A model generated the notes under the pieces. It was not told where the DNA came from, ran no database searches, and saw only the letters and a program-made list of their open reading frames with translations. 64,000 bases of DNA from JAIVGV01 sp036389335 (lineage in GTDB: Bacteria; Acidobacteriota; Blastocatellia; Pyrinomonadales; Pyrinomonadaceae): assembly GCA_036389335.1 (NCBI GenBank), contig DASVQC010000010.1, positions 1 to 64,000 of the forward strand, in the 5' to 3' direction. The translations under genes were made by a program, and so were the position numbers. Numbering within the stretch: position 1 is the stretch's first letter; every line of letters begins with the position of its first letter. Below, in pieces: positions 44,855 through 54,100 of this stretch.

Positions 44855-45142
44855 TAAGATTCCTTATCAGACTCGGTTGCATTTATTAGCTATGGTCAGT
44901 TCTGTCATACCCTTCGCTACTACCCCCGCCGTCGTCAGTGCCTTCCGCTTGCGCGAACAAGATATCGTGACGGCGACGGCGACGCGGGCCGCGGCGTCAC
45001 GATGTTTTTTATGTCTCGTGCCGTAGCCGCTCACTGTATAATCCGCCCCCCGGCTCGTTGCGCCTCGCGCCCGCCGGCAGCCCCTTACGCCACGACCAAG
45101 CCACAAACGGCCATCGGCCTACAGATAAGCGGGGACGCGCGG

Positions 45143-47497
45143 ATGAAGAAAACTCACTCGCCCGAAAGTGCTCGTTCGGTAGCGACGTTCGACGGGCTCG
45201 CGAGCAATTACGTGCTGAGCATCGTCGCCGCGCTCATGCTCCTCGCCGCCCTGTCGATTTACCTGCAAGCCCCGCCCGCGCCGCTGCCGGACGGCGCGCC
45301 GACCGAAAGCTTCTCGGCGGGGCGCGCCCTGAATCACCTGCGCGGCGTCGCGCGCGCGCCCCACCCGTTGGGCACAGCCGCTCACGACGCGCTGCGCGAT
45401 TACATCGTCGGCCAGTTAAACACCCTCGGACTTAACCCTGAGCTGCAAACCGCCACGGGTATCAACGCGGAGCGGGGCAGCCCCTACCAAGTCGGGAACG
45501 TGCAGAACATCCTCGGACGTATCCCCGGCACGAGCAGCGGGCGGGCGGTTCTGCTCGTCGCGCACTACGACTCGGTGGCGAACAGCCCCGGCGCGAGCGA
45601 CGACGGATCGGGGGTGGCCTCCCTGCTCGAAACCGCGCGCGCCTTGAAGGCCGCGCCGCCCCTGAAGAACGACGTGCTCTTCCTCTTCACCGACGGCGAA
45701 GAGGGCGGGCTGCTCGGCGCGGAGGCTTTCGCCGCCGAGCACCCGGCGGCGAAGGGCGCGGGCGTGGTTCTCAATTTTGAGGCGCGGGGCAGCGGCGGGC
45801 CGGTCGTCATGTTCGAGGCGAGCGACAGGAACGGGTGGCTCGTCGGCGAGTTCGCCGCCGCCGCCCCGCACCCGGTCGCCAATTCGCTCAGCTACGAAAT
45901 CTACAAGCGGCTGCCGAACGACACCGACTTGACGGTCTTCAAGAGGGCGGGATTACAGGGGCTCAATTTCGCCTACATCGATCACATCAGTCGTTACCAC
46001 ACGGCGGCTGACAGCGTCGAGAACATCGACCCGCGCAGCCTTCAGGCTCAGGGCGATTCGGCCCTCGCCCTCGCGCGCCACTTCGGCGCGCTGGGCGCGG
46101 CCCCGCAAGCGACCGCCAACGCCGTCTACTTCAACCTCATCGGCCCCGTCCTCGTGCGCTACCCGCAGTGGCTCGCCGCGCCGCTGGCGGCGCTGGCCGC
46201 GCTGCTTTTCGTGTGGGCGGCGGCGCGCGGTTTTAAGCGCGGGCAGTTGAGGATAAGGGGCGTCTTGTTCGGCTTCGTCGCGCTGCTGCTGTGCGGTATC
46301 GCCGCGGCGGTGATCGTGACCCTTGCGTGGGTGGCCGTCAAAACGCTCCACAGGGATTACGATTTCGTCCCTTGGGGCGACGTGTACAACGGGCGTCTCT
46401 ACGCCCTCGCGTTCGTCTTCCTCGCCACCGCGATCACGTCGGCCATGTACAACTGGTTCCGGCGCAAGACGGACGCTTTCAACCTGATGGTCGGCGCACT
46501 CGCATGGTGGCTGCTGCCCGCGATCCTGACGAGCCTCGCCGTGCCCGGCGCGAGCTACCTTTTCACGTGGCCGCTCCTGTTCGCGCTGCTCGCGCTGCTC
46601 TCCCTCCCGGCGGCTGAAGGGGCCGGGCGCGCGCGGCGACTGCTCCTGCTCGCGCTCTACGCCCTGCCCGGCGTAATTCTGCTGGCCCCGGTCATCCGGC
46701 AGATGTTCGCGGCGCTGCCGCTCGCCGCCTCGGGGGTGATCGTCCTTCTGGAAATTCTGCTGCTCGCGCTCCTGCTGCCGCACCTCGACCTGCTCGCGAG
46801 GCGGGGCCGGTGGCGGCTTCCCGGCGCGTGCGCGTTCGTCGCGCTCGCGCTGATCCTGACGGGCCTGCTCACCGCCGGCTACGACCGCCTGCACCCCAAG
46901 TCCGACAACCTTTTCTACGTCCTCGACGCCGACGCGGGGACGGCCCTGTGGGCCAGCGCCGACAGGAGGCCCGACGAGTGGACGGCGCAGTTCTTCGGCA
47001 ACGGGGCCGAGAAGGACACGCTCGCAAACATCTTCCCGCTCTTCAACCGCACCTTCATGAAGGGCGCGGCGGCCCCGTCCGCGCTGGCCGCGCCGCAGGT
47101 GGCCCTGCTCGACGAACGGACCGAGCAGGGCGTCCGCACCCTGCGGCTGCACGTCACTTCGCCGCGCGGCGGCTCCGTCGTCTCCGTCTACGCGGACGCG
47201 GGCGGCAAGGTCTCGGCTGCGTCAATCGACGGCAAGAGGATCGAGCCGCCGAGTGACAAGGGGCGCGACCGGGACAAAACGCCGTGGGCGCTGACCTATT
47301 ACGGCTTCCCCGCGCGGGGCGTAGACCTGACGCTCAGCGTCGAGGCGTCCCGGCCCTTGAAGCTGCGTGTGGACGATCGCACCTACGGCCTGCCGCAGTT
47401 GGACGGGCGGCCCGTCGGCCCGCGGCCCGACTACATCATCCCCTCGCCCTCGCCCTACAGCGACGTGACGCTCGTGAGCAAGTCCTACACCTTCTAG
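45143..47497 (+). CDS. M28-family metallopeptidase with multiple membrane helices
   Basis: A 784-residue membrane-anchored aminopeptidase-like protein. One N-terminal helix (YVLSIVAALMLLAALSIYLQ), then an M28 catalytic domain facing out: His141 (LLVAHYDSV), Asp153 (GASDDGSGV), Glu186-Glu187 (TDGEEGGLLGAEAF), a FEARGS segment and a final His in YIDHISRYHTAADSVEN, the dinuclear zinc set. Eight or so helices follow (for example YPQWLAAPLAALAALLFVW, GALAWWLLPAILTSLAV), ending in a beta domain. This layout matches the ERMP1/yeast Pff1-like M28 group rather than simple secreted aminopeptidases. ATG 45143 is preferred; the frame is open back to 45002. A terminator follows. Confidence 0.88.
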   Translation: MKKTHSPESARSVATFDGLASNYVLSIVAALMLLAALSIYLQAPPAPLPDGAPTESFSAGRALNHLRGVARAPHPLGTAAHDALRDYIVGQLNTLGLNPELQTATGINAERGSPYQVGNVQNILGRIPGTSSGRAVLLVAHYDSVANSPGASDDGSGVASLLETARALKAAPPLKNDVLFLFTDGEEGGLLGAEAFAAEHPAAKGAGVVLNFEARGSGGPVVMFEASDRNGWLVGEFAAAAPHPVANSLSYEIYKRLPNDTDLTVFKRAGLQGLNFAYIDHISRYHTAADSVENIDPRSLQAQGDSALALARHFGALGAAPQATANAVYFNLIGPVLVRYPQWLAAPLAALAALLFVWAAARGFKRGQLRIRGVLFGFVALLLCGIAAAVIVTLAWVAVKTLHRDYDFVPWGDVYNGRLYALAFVFLATAITSAMYNWFRRKTDAFNLMVGALAWWLLPAILTSLAVPGASYLFTWPLLFALLALLSLPAAEGAGRARRLLLLALYALPGVILLAPVIRQMFAALPLAASGVIVLLEILLLALLLPHLDLLARRGRWRLPGACAFVALALILTGLLTAGYDRLHPKSDNLFYVLDADAGTALWASADRRPDEWTAQFFGNGAEKDTLANIFPLFNRTFMKGAAAPSALAAPQVALLDERTEQGVRTLRLHVTSPRGGSVVSVYADAGGKVSAASIDGKRIEPPSDKGRDRDKTPWALTYYGFPARGVDLTLSVEASRPLKLRVDDRTYGLPQLDGRPVGPRPDYIIPSPSPYSDVTLVSKSYTF

Positions 47498-47535
47498 GAT
47501 CGGCGCGACCCCTGCGTGGGCCGACGCGAATCGGT

Positions 47536-47568
47536 GAGAGGCCGCGCGTTTCTAACGCGCGGCCTCTC
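47536..47568. terminator. Terminator hairpin between convergent genes
   Basis: Perfect 15-bp arms GAGAGGCCGCGCGTT / AACGCGCGGCCTCTC with a 3-base loop, between the M28 peptidase and the fkbH-like gene. The 3' flank is TCGCCG, so there is no clear U-tract. Confidence 0.65.
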
Positions 47569-47603
47569 TCGCCGTGCGATTCGGGCAGCGGCAGACGCGC
47601 CGC

Positions 47604-48689
47604 TCACAGGGTTCCGGGCTCGACCCTGAAGTCGATGTAGTCGGGGAAGGACTGGACGCGCGTGAGGTCGTTTTCGAGGACGGAGAGCTGGCCCCGACGC
47701 TCGATCTCCCTGAAGCCGGCGAGCTTGTAGCTGACGTACATCATGCGGTTTTTGCCCGTGGCGATGAACTCGGCGAGCAGCCGCACCTCGCGCTCCAGCG
47801 CGCGCCGCATCACGTAGTTGAGGATCAGCGTCCCCACGCCGCGCGACATGACGCGGCAGGACATCAACAGCAGCTTGAGCGTCCACGCGCCCGGATCGAC
47901 TTCGAGCAGGGCCAGCCCGATCTTGCCGTAGCTCCCGTACTTGTCCTCAAGGCCCGCCACGAGCAGCCTGTGGCGCGGCGACTGCCGGATGCGATCCAGC
48001 TCCTCGTAGGAGTAGGTGACGCCGGTGCTGTTCAACTGGTTGGTGCGCAGCGTCAGCTCCTCGGCCCGCTGGAGATCGTCGCGGCCCGCGGGCGAGAGCG
48101 TGAAGACCATTTTGAGCGTCGCCAGAAACTCCTCCTTCGGGCCGACGAACTCCTCCTCCTCCCGCCGCCGCTCGATGTCGCTGACGTACATCAGCCTCCT
48201 CATCCGCGAGTCCGCCGTGACGAAGCGCGGGTTCATCTCCGGCATCGCGAGCAGCCCGCCCAAATCTCTGCCGTCGAGGCAGAGCAGCTCGGGCAGGGAG
48301 AACTTCACCTCCTCAAGCTCGAACGGCTGATCGTCGAGGAAGGCCACGGCGTCCGCGCCGATGTTGACGGATTCGACGATGGTTCGGATCGAGGCCGCCT
48401 TCGAGTTCCAGTTGATCTGCGGGTAGATGAAATACTCCGCGAGGCCGAAGCGGCGCAGCTCGGCCATCGCCGCCTCGTGATCGTTCTTGCTGGCGATAGA
48501 CTGCAAGATTCCCCGCCCGTCGAGCGTGCGGACGATCTCGGCCACGCCGGGCCGCGGGCGCACGCGGTCGCCCTCGAGCAGCGTGCCCTCCCAGAGCGTG
48601 TTGTCCAAGTCCCAGACGACACACTTGATCGAGCCGCGCCGGTCGCCGTCACCCCGGCCCGCGCCGCCTGTCGTTAGCCGTGACTCCAT
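47604..48689 (-). CDS. FkbH-like HAD-family protein (glyceryl-ACP formation)
   Basis: FkbH-type proteins load and dephosphorylate 1,3-bisphosphoglycerate to give glyceryl-ACP, first step to hydroxymalonyl/methoxymalonyl-ACP. Of 361 residues, the HAD motif VVWDLDNTLWEG (Asp27, Asp29, Thr31) opens the domain, followed by ILQSIASKNDHEAAMAELRR, FGLAEYFIYPQINWNSKAAS and AVAFLDDQPFELEEV, all hallmarks of FkbH. The C-terminal part (LTLRTNQLNSTGVTYSYEEL, LLMSCRVMSRGVGTLILNYV) is the acyltransferase-like half. It is the last gene of the cluster, 30 bp after the acyl-CoA dehydrogenase gene, with the terminator at 47536 downstream. Confidence 0.88.
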   Translation of the reverse strand: MESRLTTGGAGRGDGDRRGSIKCVVWDLDNTLWEGTLLEGDRVRPRPGVAEIVRTLDGRGILQSIASKNDHEAAMAELRRFGLAEYFIYPQINWNSKAASIRTIVESVNIGADAVAFLDDQPFELEEVKFSLPELLCLDGRDLGGLLAMPEMNPRFVTADSRMRRLMYVSDIERRREEEEFVGPKEEFLATLKMVFTLSPAGRDDLQRAEELTLRTNQLNSTGVTYSYEELDRIRQSPRHRLLVAGLEDKYGSYGKIGLALLEVDPGAWTLKLLLMSCRVMSRGVGTLILNYVMRRALEREVRLLAEFIATGKNRMMYVSYKLAGFREIERRGQLSVLENDLTRVQSFPDYIDFRVEPGTL

Positions 48690-48719
48690 AATCTCGATCC
48701 GGCCCCCGCCCTCCGCGCC

Positions 48720-49859
48720 TCAGGGCGTGAACTCCCGGTAGCTGTTCTGCGCGATGTTGATCTCCTGAAGCTGCGTGCTGCCTTCGATGATCTCCATGAT
48801 GCGCGCGTCGCGCAGGAACCTCTGGACGGGGTAGTCGCCGCTGCACCCGTTCGCGCCGTGGAGCTGCACGGCGTCGTCGGCCACCCTCGTCGCCATCGTC
48901 GAGGCGAAATACTTGGCGATGGAGGTCTCCAAAAACGACGACGGGTCGCCCGCGTCTTTCAAGTACCCGGCGTGACAGCACAGCAGCCGGGCCGCCTTGA
49001 TGTCCGTGATCATGCGGGTCATCATCCGCCGGACGAGCTGGTGCTCGCTGAGCGGCGCGCCGAACTGCTCGCGCTCGCTCGTGTAGCGCACGCAGGCTTC
49101 GAGGCACGCCTGCGCGATGCCGACGCAGCCCCACGCCACGCTGTACCTGCCGTAGTCCAACGCCGAAGCGGCCACGTGCGAGATGCCGAAGCCGGGCCTG
49201 CCGACCATGTTCTCGCGCGGCACGCGGCAGCCCTCAAGCTCGATCTCGGCCAGCATCGAGGCCCTGACGCCGAGCATCCCCGAGATCGGCTCGACCGAGA
49301 GGCCGGGCCGATCCCGCTCGACGAGGAAGGCGGCGGGCTGCGGCCCGCAGCGCGCGAAGACGAGGAAGAGGTCTGCCACCTGCCCGAACGTGATCCACTT
49401 CTTGCGCCCGCCGAGGAGGTAGTCGCCGCCCTCGGCTGCCGCGCTCGTGCTGATGCTCTTGGCGTCGCTCCCGGCGTGGGGCTCGGTCAGCGCGAAGGCG
49501 GCGATGGTCTCGCCCGCGGCGAGCTTCGGCAGCCAGTGTTCCCTCTGCGCGCGGCTGCCCCACTTGAGCAGGGCGCGCGCCGCCATCGTGTGCACGGTCA
49601 GCAGGCTGCGCAGCGACGAGCACCCGCGACCCAACTCCTCGTTGAGCAGGCCGAACGTGATCATGTCCATCCCGGCCCCGCCGTACTCGGCGGGCAGCAG
49701 CGCGCCGAGGTAGCCGGCGCGGGCCGTCTTCTCGATCAGGGAGCGCGGGAACGACTGCTCGCGGTCGAAGCGGTCGGCGTGGGGCGCGACCTCCGCGTCC
49801 GCGAAGGCCCTGAAGGCGGCGCGCGCCTCCCTCTGCCGTTCGGTGAACTCGATCTTCAA
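48720..49859 (-). CDS. Acyl-CoA dehydrogenase family protein (FkbI-like)
   Basis: In the FkbH pathway this enzyme oxidises a glyceryl-derived ACP intermediate. A flavoprotein of 379 residues: ALLPAEYGGAGMD, FALTEPHAGSDAKSI (FAD/acyl pocket), KWITFGQVADLFLVFAR, and the C-terminal VQLHGANGCSGDYPVQRFLRD with RIMEIIEGSTQLQ, where Glu in IIEGSTQ is the expected catalytic base. The only reasonable start is TTG at 49859 (MKIEFTERQ), with a weak ribosome-binding site. It lies between the free ACP gene and the fkbH-like gene, so the ACP-bound substrate is likely. Confidence 0.85.
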   Translation of the reverse strand: MKIEFTERQREARAAFRAFADAEVAPHADRFDREQSFPRSLIEKTARAGYLGALLPAEYGGAGMDMITFGLLNEELGRGCSSLRSLLTVHTMAARALLKWGSRAQREHWLPKLAAGETIAAFALTEPHAGSDAKSISTSAAAEGGDYLLGGRKKWITFGQVADLFLVFARCGPQPAAFLVERDRPGLSVEPISGMLGVRASMLAEIELEGCRVPRENMVGRPGFGISHVAASALDYGRYSVAWGCVGIAQACLEACVRYTSEREQFGAPLSEHQLVRRMMTRMITDIKAARLLCCHAGYLKDAGDPSSFLETSIAKYFASTMATRVADDAVQLHGANGCSGDYPVQRFLRDARIMEIIEGSTQLQEINIAQNSYREFTP

Positions 49860-49891
49860 CGTCTTATGACCCCGCGCCCCGCCCTCCCCGG

Positions 49892-50161
49892 TCAGTCGGT
49901 CGCCGCGGGCGACGGCTGCGGGGCCGTCTTGCGCGCGACGAGCGCGGCCAGCGCGTCGAGGCTCCTGAAGTTGTCTATGTCGAGGTCTTCGTCCTCGACC
50001 GTGACGGCGAACTCCTGCTCGACGAACTGCACGAGCTGCATCGCGAACATCGAATTAACGAAGCCCGCCGCGAACATGTCCTCGTCGTCGCGCAGCTCGT
50101 GGCCGCGGAAGAAGCGCGAGACGAAGGCCCTGATTTTAGCGACGGTCTCTTCCCTGTTCAT
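49892..50161 (-). CDS. Free-standing acyl carrier protein (FkbJ-like)
   Basis: An 89-residue carrier protein: DDEDMFAAGFVNSMFAMQLV gives the phosphopantetheine site Ser37 (variant VNSM in place of the usual DSL), followed by QFVEQEFAVTVEDEDLDIDN and RSLDALAALVARK. The VNSM form and the size match ACPs of the methoxymalonyl-ACP loci (FkbJ). It would carry the glyceryl/hydroxymalonyl unit made by its neighbours. Gaps of 32-36 bp on both sides suggest co-transcription with the dehydrogenase genes. Confidence 0.87.
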   Translation of the reverse strand: MNREETVAKIRAFVSRFFRGHELRDDEDMFAAGFVNSMFAMQLVQFVEQEFAVTVEDEDLDIDNFRSLDALAALVARKTAPQPSPAATD

Positions 50162-50197
50162 GCTGCGTCCCCCGGCGGGCGATACCCCCGCCCCCGC

Positions 50198-51046
50198 TCA
50201 GTAAGTGTAAAAACCCTGCCCGCTCTTGCGCCCGAGCAGCCCCGCGTCCACCATCTTCCTGAGCAGGGGGCAGGGCCGGTACTTGCTGTCGCTGAAGCTC
50301 TCGTAGAGCACTTCGATGGAATAGAGGATCGTGTCGAGCCCGATCAGGTCTGCCGTCTCCAGCGGCCCCATCTTGTGGCCGAAGCAGGTCTTGAAGATTC
50401 TGTCCACCTGCTCGGCGGAGGCGACCCGCTCGTCGAGCAGGAAGATCGCCTCGTTGATCGTCAGCATCAGCACGCGGTTCGAGACGAAGCCCGGCGAGTC
50501 GTTCACCACGATGGCCTCTTTGCCCATCCTCGCGAGCAGAGAGGTCGCCGCCGCGACCGTCTCGTCCGACGTGTGGTGGCCGCGGACGACTTCCACCGTC
50601 GGCTTCAGCGGGACGGGGTTCATGAAGTGCATCCCGATCACTTTCGCGGGGCGCGCGGTCAGCGCCGCCAGCCGCGTGATCGTGATGGCCGACGTGTTGG
50701 CCGCGATGACGCAGTGATCGGGGCAGGCGGCGTCCAAGCGGCGGTAGACCTCGCGCTTGATCTCGAACTTCTCCGTCACGTTCTCGACGACGAAGTCCGC
50801 GCCCGCGAGCGGCTGGTAGTCCGTGCACGCTTCGACGCGCGCGAGGGCGGACGCGCCGTCCGCCGCGCCGCCCCGGCTGAAGAGGCGCTGGAACCGCAGG
50901 GCCTCCTTCATCTCTCGGCGGGCGCGATCCAGAACCTCGTGCGAGAGGTCGAGCAGGAGGACGCGCAGGCCCGACTGCGCGAGCGCCTGCGCCACGCCGC
51001 GCCCGATGACGCCCGCCCCGACGACTCCGACAGTTTCGATCTCCAT
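50198..51046 (-). CDS. 3-hydroxyacyl-CoA dehydrogenase family protein (FkbK-like)
   Basis: An NAD-dependent dehydrogenase of 282 residues. The N-terminus ETVGVVGAGVIGRGVAQALA carries the Rossmann GxGxxG (residues 10-15). VIAANTSAITITRLAALTAR, GMHFMNPVPLKPTVEVVRG and VNDSPGFVSNRVLMLTINEA follow, as in 3-hydroxybutyryl-CoA dehydrogenases, and the C-terminal domain ends LLGRKSGQGFYTY. In FkbH-type loci it oxidises the 2- or 3-hydroxy group of the ACP-bound unit. It stands 68 bp after the PKS gene. Context, not sequence alone, separates it from fatty-acid oxidation homologues. Confidence 0.87.
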   Translation of the reverse strand: MEIETVGVVGAGVIGRGVAQALAQSGLRVLLLDLSHEVLDRARREMKEALRFQRLFSRGGAADGASALARVEACTDYQPLAGADFVVENVTEKFEIKREVYRRLDAACPDHCVIAANTSAITITRLAALTARPAKVIGMHFMNPVPLKPTVEVVRGHHTSDETVAAATSLLARMGKEAIVVNDSPGFVSNRVLMLTINEAIFLLDERVASAEQVDRIFKTCFGHKMGPLETADLIGLDTILYSIEVLYESFSDSKYRPCPLLRKMVDAGLLGRKSGQGFYTY

Positions 51047-51114
51047 CAGTCCTCACGCTCTTTCCGGCTTCGGGCCTTGCGCGGGCGGCGGCCCCGCGGC
51101 CCTCCGCCCCTCGC

Positions 51115-54100
51115 TCACGCGAGGCGGGCCCGGAGCAGCCGGGCCAGCACCTCGACGTGCGGGTTGTTAATCATCGTGTGGTGGTTGCCGGGGACGACGT
51201 GTATCTCTATGCCGTCGGCGGCCAGATCGATCCACGGCAGCTCCGGTCGCTGCGGGTTGAAGGCCAGCCACTCGCCCGCGCGGATGAAGAGTAGCCGGCC
51301 CTCGTACCGCCGCGGCACGTACCGCTCCAGCGCGCGCATGTTCGCCTTCCAGATGGCGAGGAAGCGCCGCGCCTCGGTCGGATCGACGTCCGCGGGCACG
51401 AGCGCCGCGGCTTTCATCTGCTCGAAGACGAACGCCAGTTGCTCTTCCGGGCCGAGCCGCCGGAGTTCGTCGAGCGAGAGCGGGAGCTGTCCGCCGAACA
51501 TGTGCACGAAGGTCTCCGCGTCGTCGGCTGCCTCGGGCGGCATCTGCCCCGGCCCCGGCGTGTCGAGGAGGGCGAGGAGCCCGACGCGCTCGCGCCCGGC
51601 TTGTAGCTGCTGAGCCATCTCGTAGGCGACCGTGCCGCCCTGCGAGAGCCCGGCCAGCCGGTAAGGCCCTTCGGGCTGCACCGCGCGGATCGCTTCGAGG
51701 TACTGGGCCGCCATCTCTTCGATGCTCTCTAGAGGCGGCTCGCGCGTGACGACGCCGCGCGCCTGCACGCCGTAGACGGTCTGTTCCGGCCCGAGGCTGC
51801 GCGCGAGGTGGCGGTAGCAGAAGGCGGTCCCGCCCGCCGGGTGGATTAAGAAGAGCGGACGCGTCGCGCCCTTCCGTAGTTCGACGAGGTGGTTTGAGGC
51901 CGCGGCGGCCCGCGCCGCGTCGCCGCGCGACGGCGGCTCGGCCTTCCCTTCCCGCGCGTCCGAGTCAGGCCCGTTGGGGTCGTCGCCACGCGCCGTGCTC
52001 TCTTCGATCAACTTCGCCAGCGACCCGACCGTCAGCGACTCAAGCAGCGCGTTCAGCGGCAGCTCCACGCGGAAACTTTCGCGCAGCCTTGCGACGAGGC
52101 GCAGGGCCAGCAAGGAATGGCCGCCCAGCTCGAAGAAGTCGTCGCGCACGCCGACGCGCCCGATGCCCAGTAGCTCCTGCCAGATTTCGGCCACGCCGCG
52201 TTCCGTCTCGCTGCGCGGCGCGACGTAGGCGACGCCGAGCGGCGGTCGCTCGTGCGCGGCGACGGGGGCCGGAGTCGGCCCGGCTTCGCGCGTGTGGCGC
52301 GGCGGCGGCGCGTCGCCTCTGGCGGGTCTGCCTGCGCCCACGTCGCGCTTCGTCACGATCACCTGCGGCAGCGGCGCGCCGAGGATGCGCGCGAACGCCT
52401 CCGCGCCCTCGCGCGGCGAGAGCGCGTGTCGCAGGTTCGCTTCGCGCTCCTCCTTCAAGTGGCGCGGCAGCTCGGTGTTGACGATCATCCCCACGTCGCG
52501 CCACACGTCCCAGTTGATCGAGACCGTGAAGCCGTCGCGGCGCGCGCGCGCGAACGCGTCGAGGAAGACGTTCGCCGCGCAGTAGTCCACCTGACCGGGG
52601 CCGCCCGCGAACGAGCTGAGCGAGGAGCAGAGCACGAAGAAGTCCAGCCCCGCGCCGCGGAACAGCTCGTCGAGCACGAGCGCGCCACGAACCTTCGGGG
52701 CCAGAACCCGCTCGGCGGCCTCCGCCGTCTTGAGCGCGATGATCCCGCCGCCGACGACGCCCGCCGCGTGTACGACGCCGTCTATCCGCCCGAAGCGTTC
52801 GCGGGCCTCGGCGACGACGTTCTTCATCCGCAACGGATCGGCCACGTCGGCGGAGAAGATCGCGACCTCGGCCCCGTGCCCTTCCAGCGCTTGCAGCCTG
52901 CGTATCGTGCGGCACGCCGCGTCCTCGGCGGGACGACTCGCGAGCCAGTGGCCCCACTCGTCCGGGCGCGGAAACTCCGAGCGCCCGGTGAGAACCAGAC
53001 GGGCGCGCACGGTTCGCGCCAGATGCTCTGCCAGCGTGAGGCCGATGCCGCCGAGCCCGCCCGTGATGAGATAGACGCCCCGTTCTCGCAGGCGCGTCGG
53101 CGTGCCGCCCGCGCCGTCGAGCCGCGCCCGCTCGTAGCCCCGCACCCAGCGGACGCCTTCGCGGTAGGCCACGTCGGCGGCGCGCGCGCCCGCGGCGAGT
53201 TCGTCGAGCAGCCGGTCGATCAGAGTTTGCTCTTGCGCAGACCCCGGCTCCGGGGCGGGCGCGTCTATGCTGCGGCAGTTGACGTCGCGGTACTCCTGCG
53301 GGATGACGCGGCAGGGGCCGAGAACCGTCGCCTTCTCGGGCCGCAACTCCTCTTCGCCCGTCACCTGCTGCGTCGAGTTTGAAACGACTGTGAGATCGAC
53401 CGGCCCGCCCGCGCCGTGCTGGCCGAGAGACTGCGCGAGATAAATAAGACTGTAGAAGCCCTGCGCCAGCGCGCGCCCCACGTCGCCGCCCGCGCGCGCC
53501 TCTTCCCCGCCGCCCCGCGTCAAACCCCACAAGTGAACGACCCTGTCGGGGCGACGGCCCTCTGTACGCAGCGCGCCGAGCAGTTCGTGGTAATCGTCCG
53601 CCCGCGCCGGATCGACGGCGTAGAGCCCTTCGCCCAGCCGCGCGAAGCCGTCGCCCTCCCTGACGCCGATCACGTCCTGCCCCAAAGCCTCAAGCGAACT
53701 CGCGAGACGCACGCCCGTCCCCCCCGCGTCCACGAAGACGAGCCAGCAGGATTTTCGCTTCGACAGGTCGGCCCTGCTGTGCCCGGACGGCAATGGGGAC
53801 TGTTTCCACGTCGGGACGAAGAGCCAATCCTCGACCGCCGCATTCTCGCCCGTCGCGGACGCGGCGTGCGCGGGGCTGACGTCTACCGTGCCCGCGTCGC
53901 TCCCGATCCAGTAGCGCCGCCGCTCGAAGGGGTAGGTCGGCAGGGCCAGCTTGCGGCGTCTCTCGGCGGCGACGAAAGAGTTCCAGTCGGGCTCCGCGCC
54001 GGCCAGCCAGAGCTTGCCGAGCGTGCTCAGGATGAAGGCTTCGTCGGGCTGCCGGTCGTAAGAGGATCGCATCGAGGGCAGGGCCAGATGGCCCGCCGCG

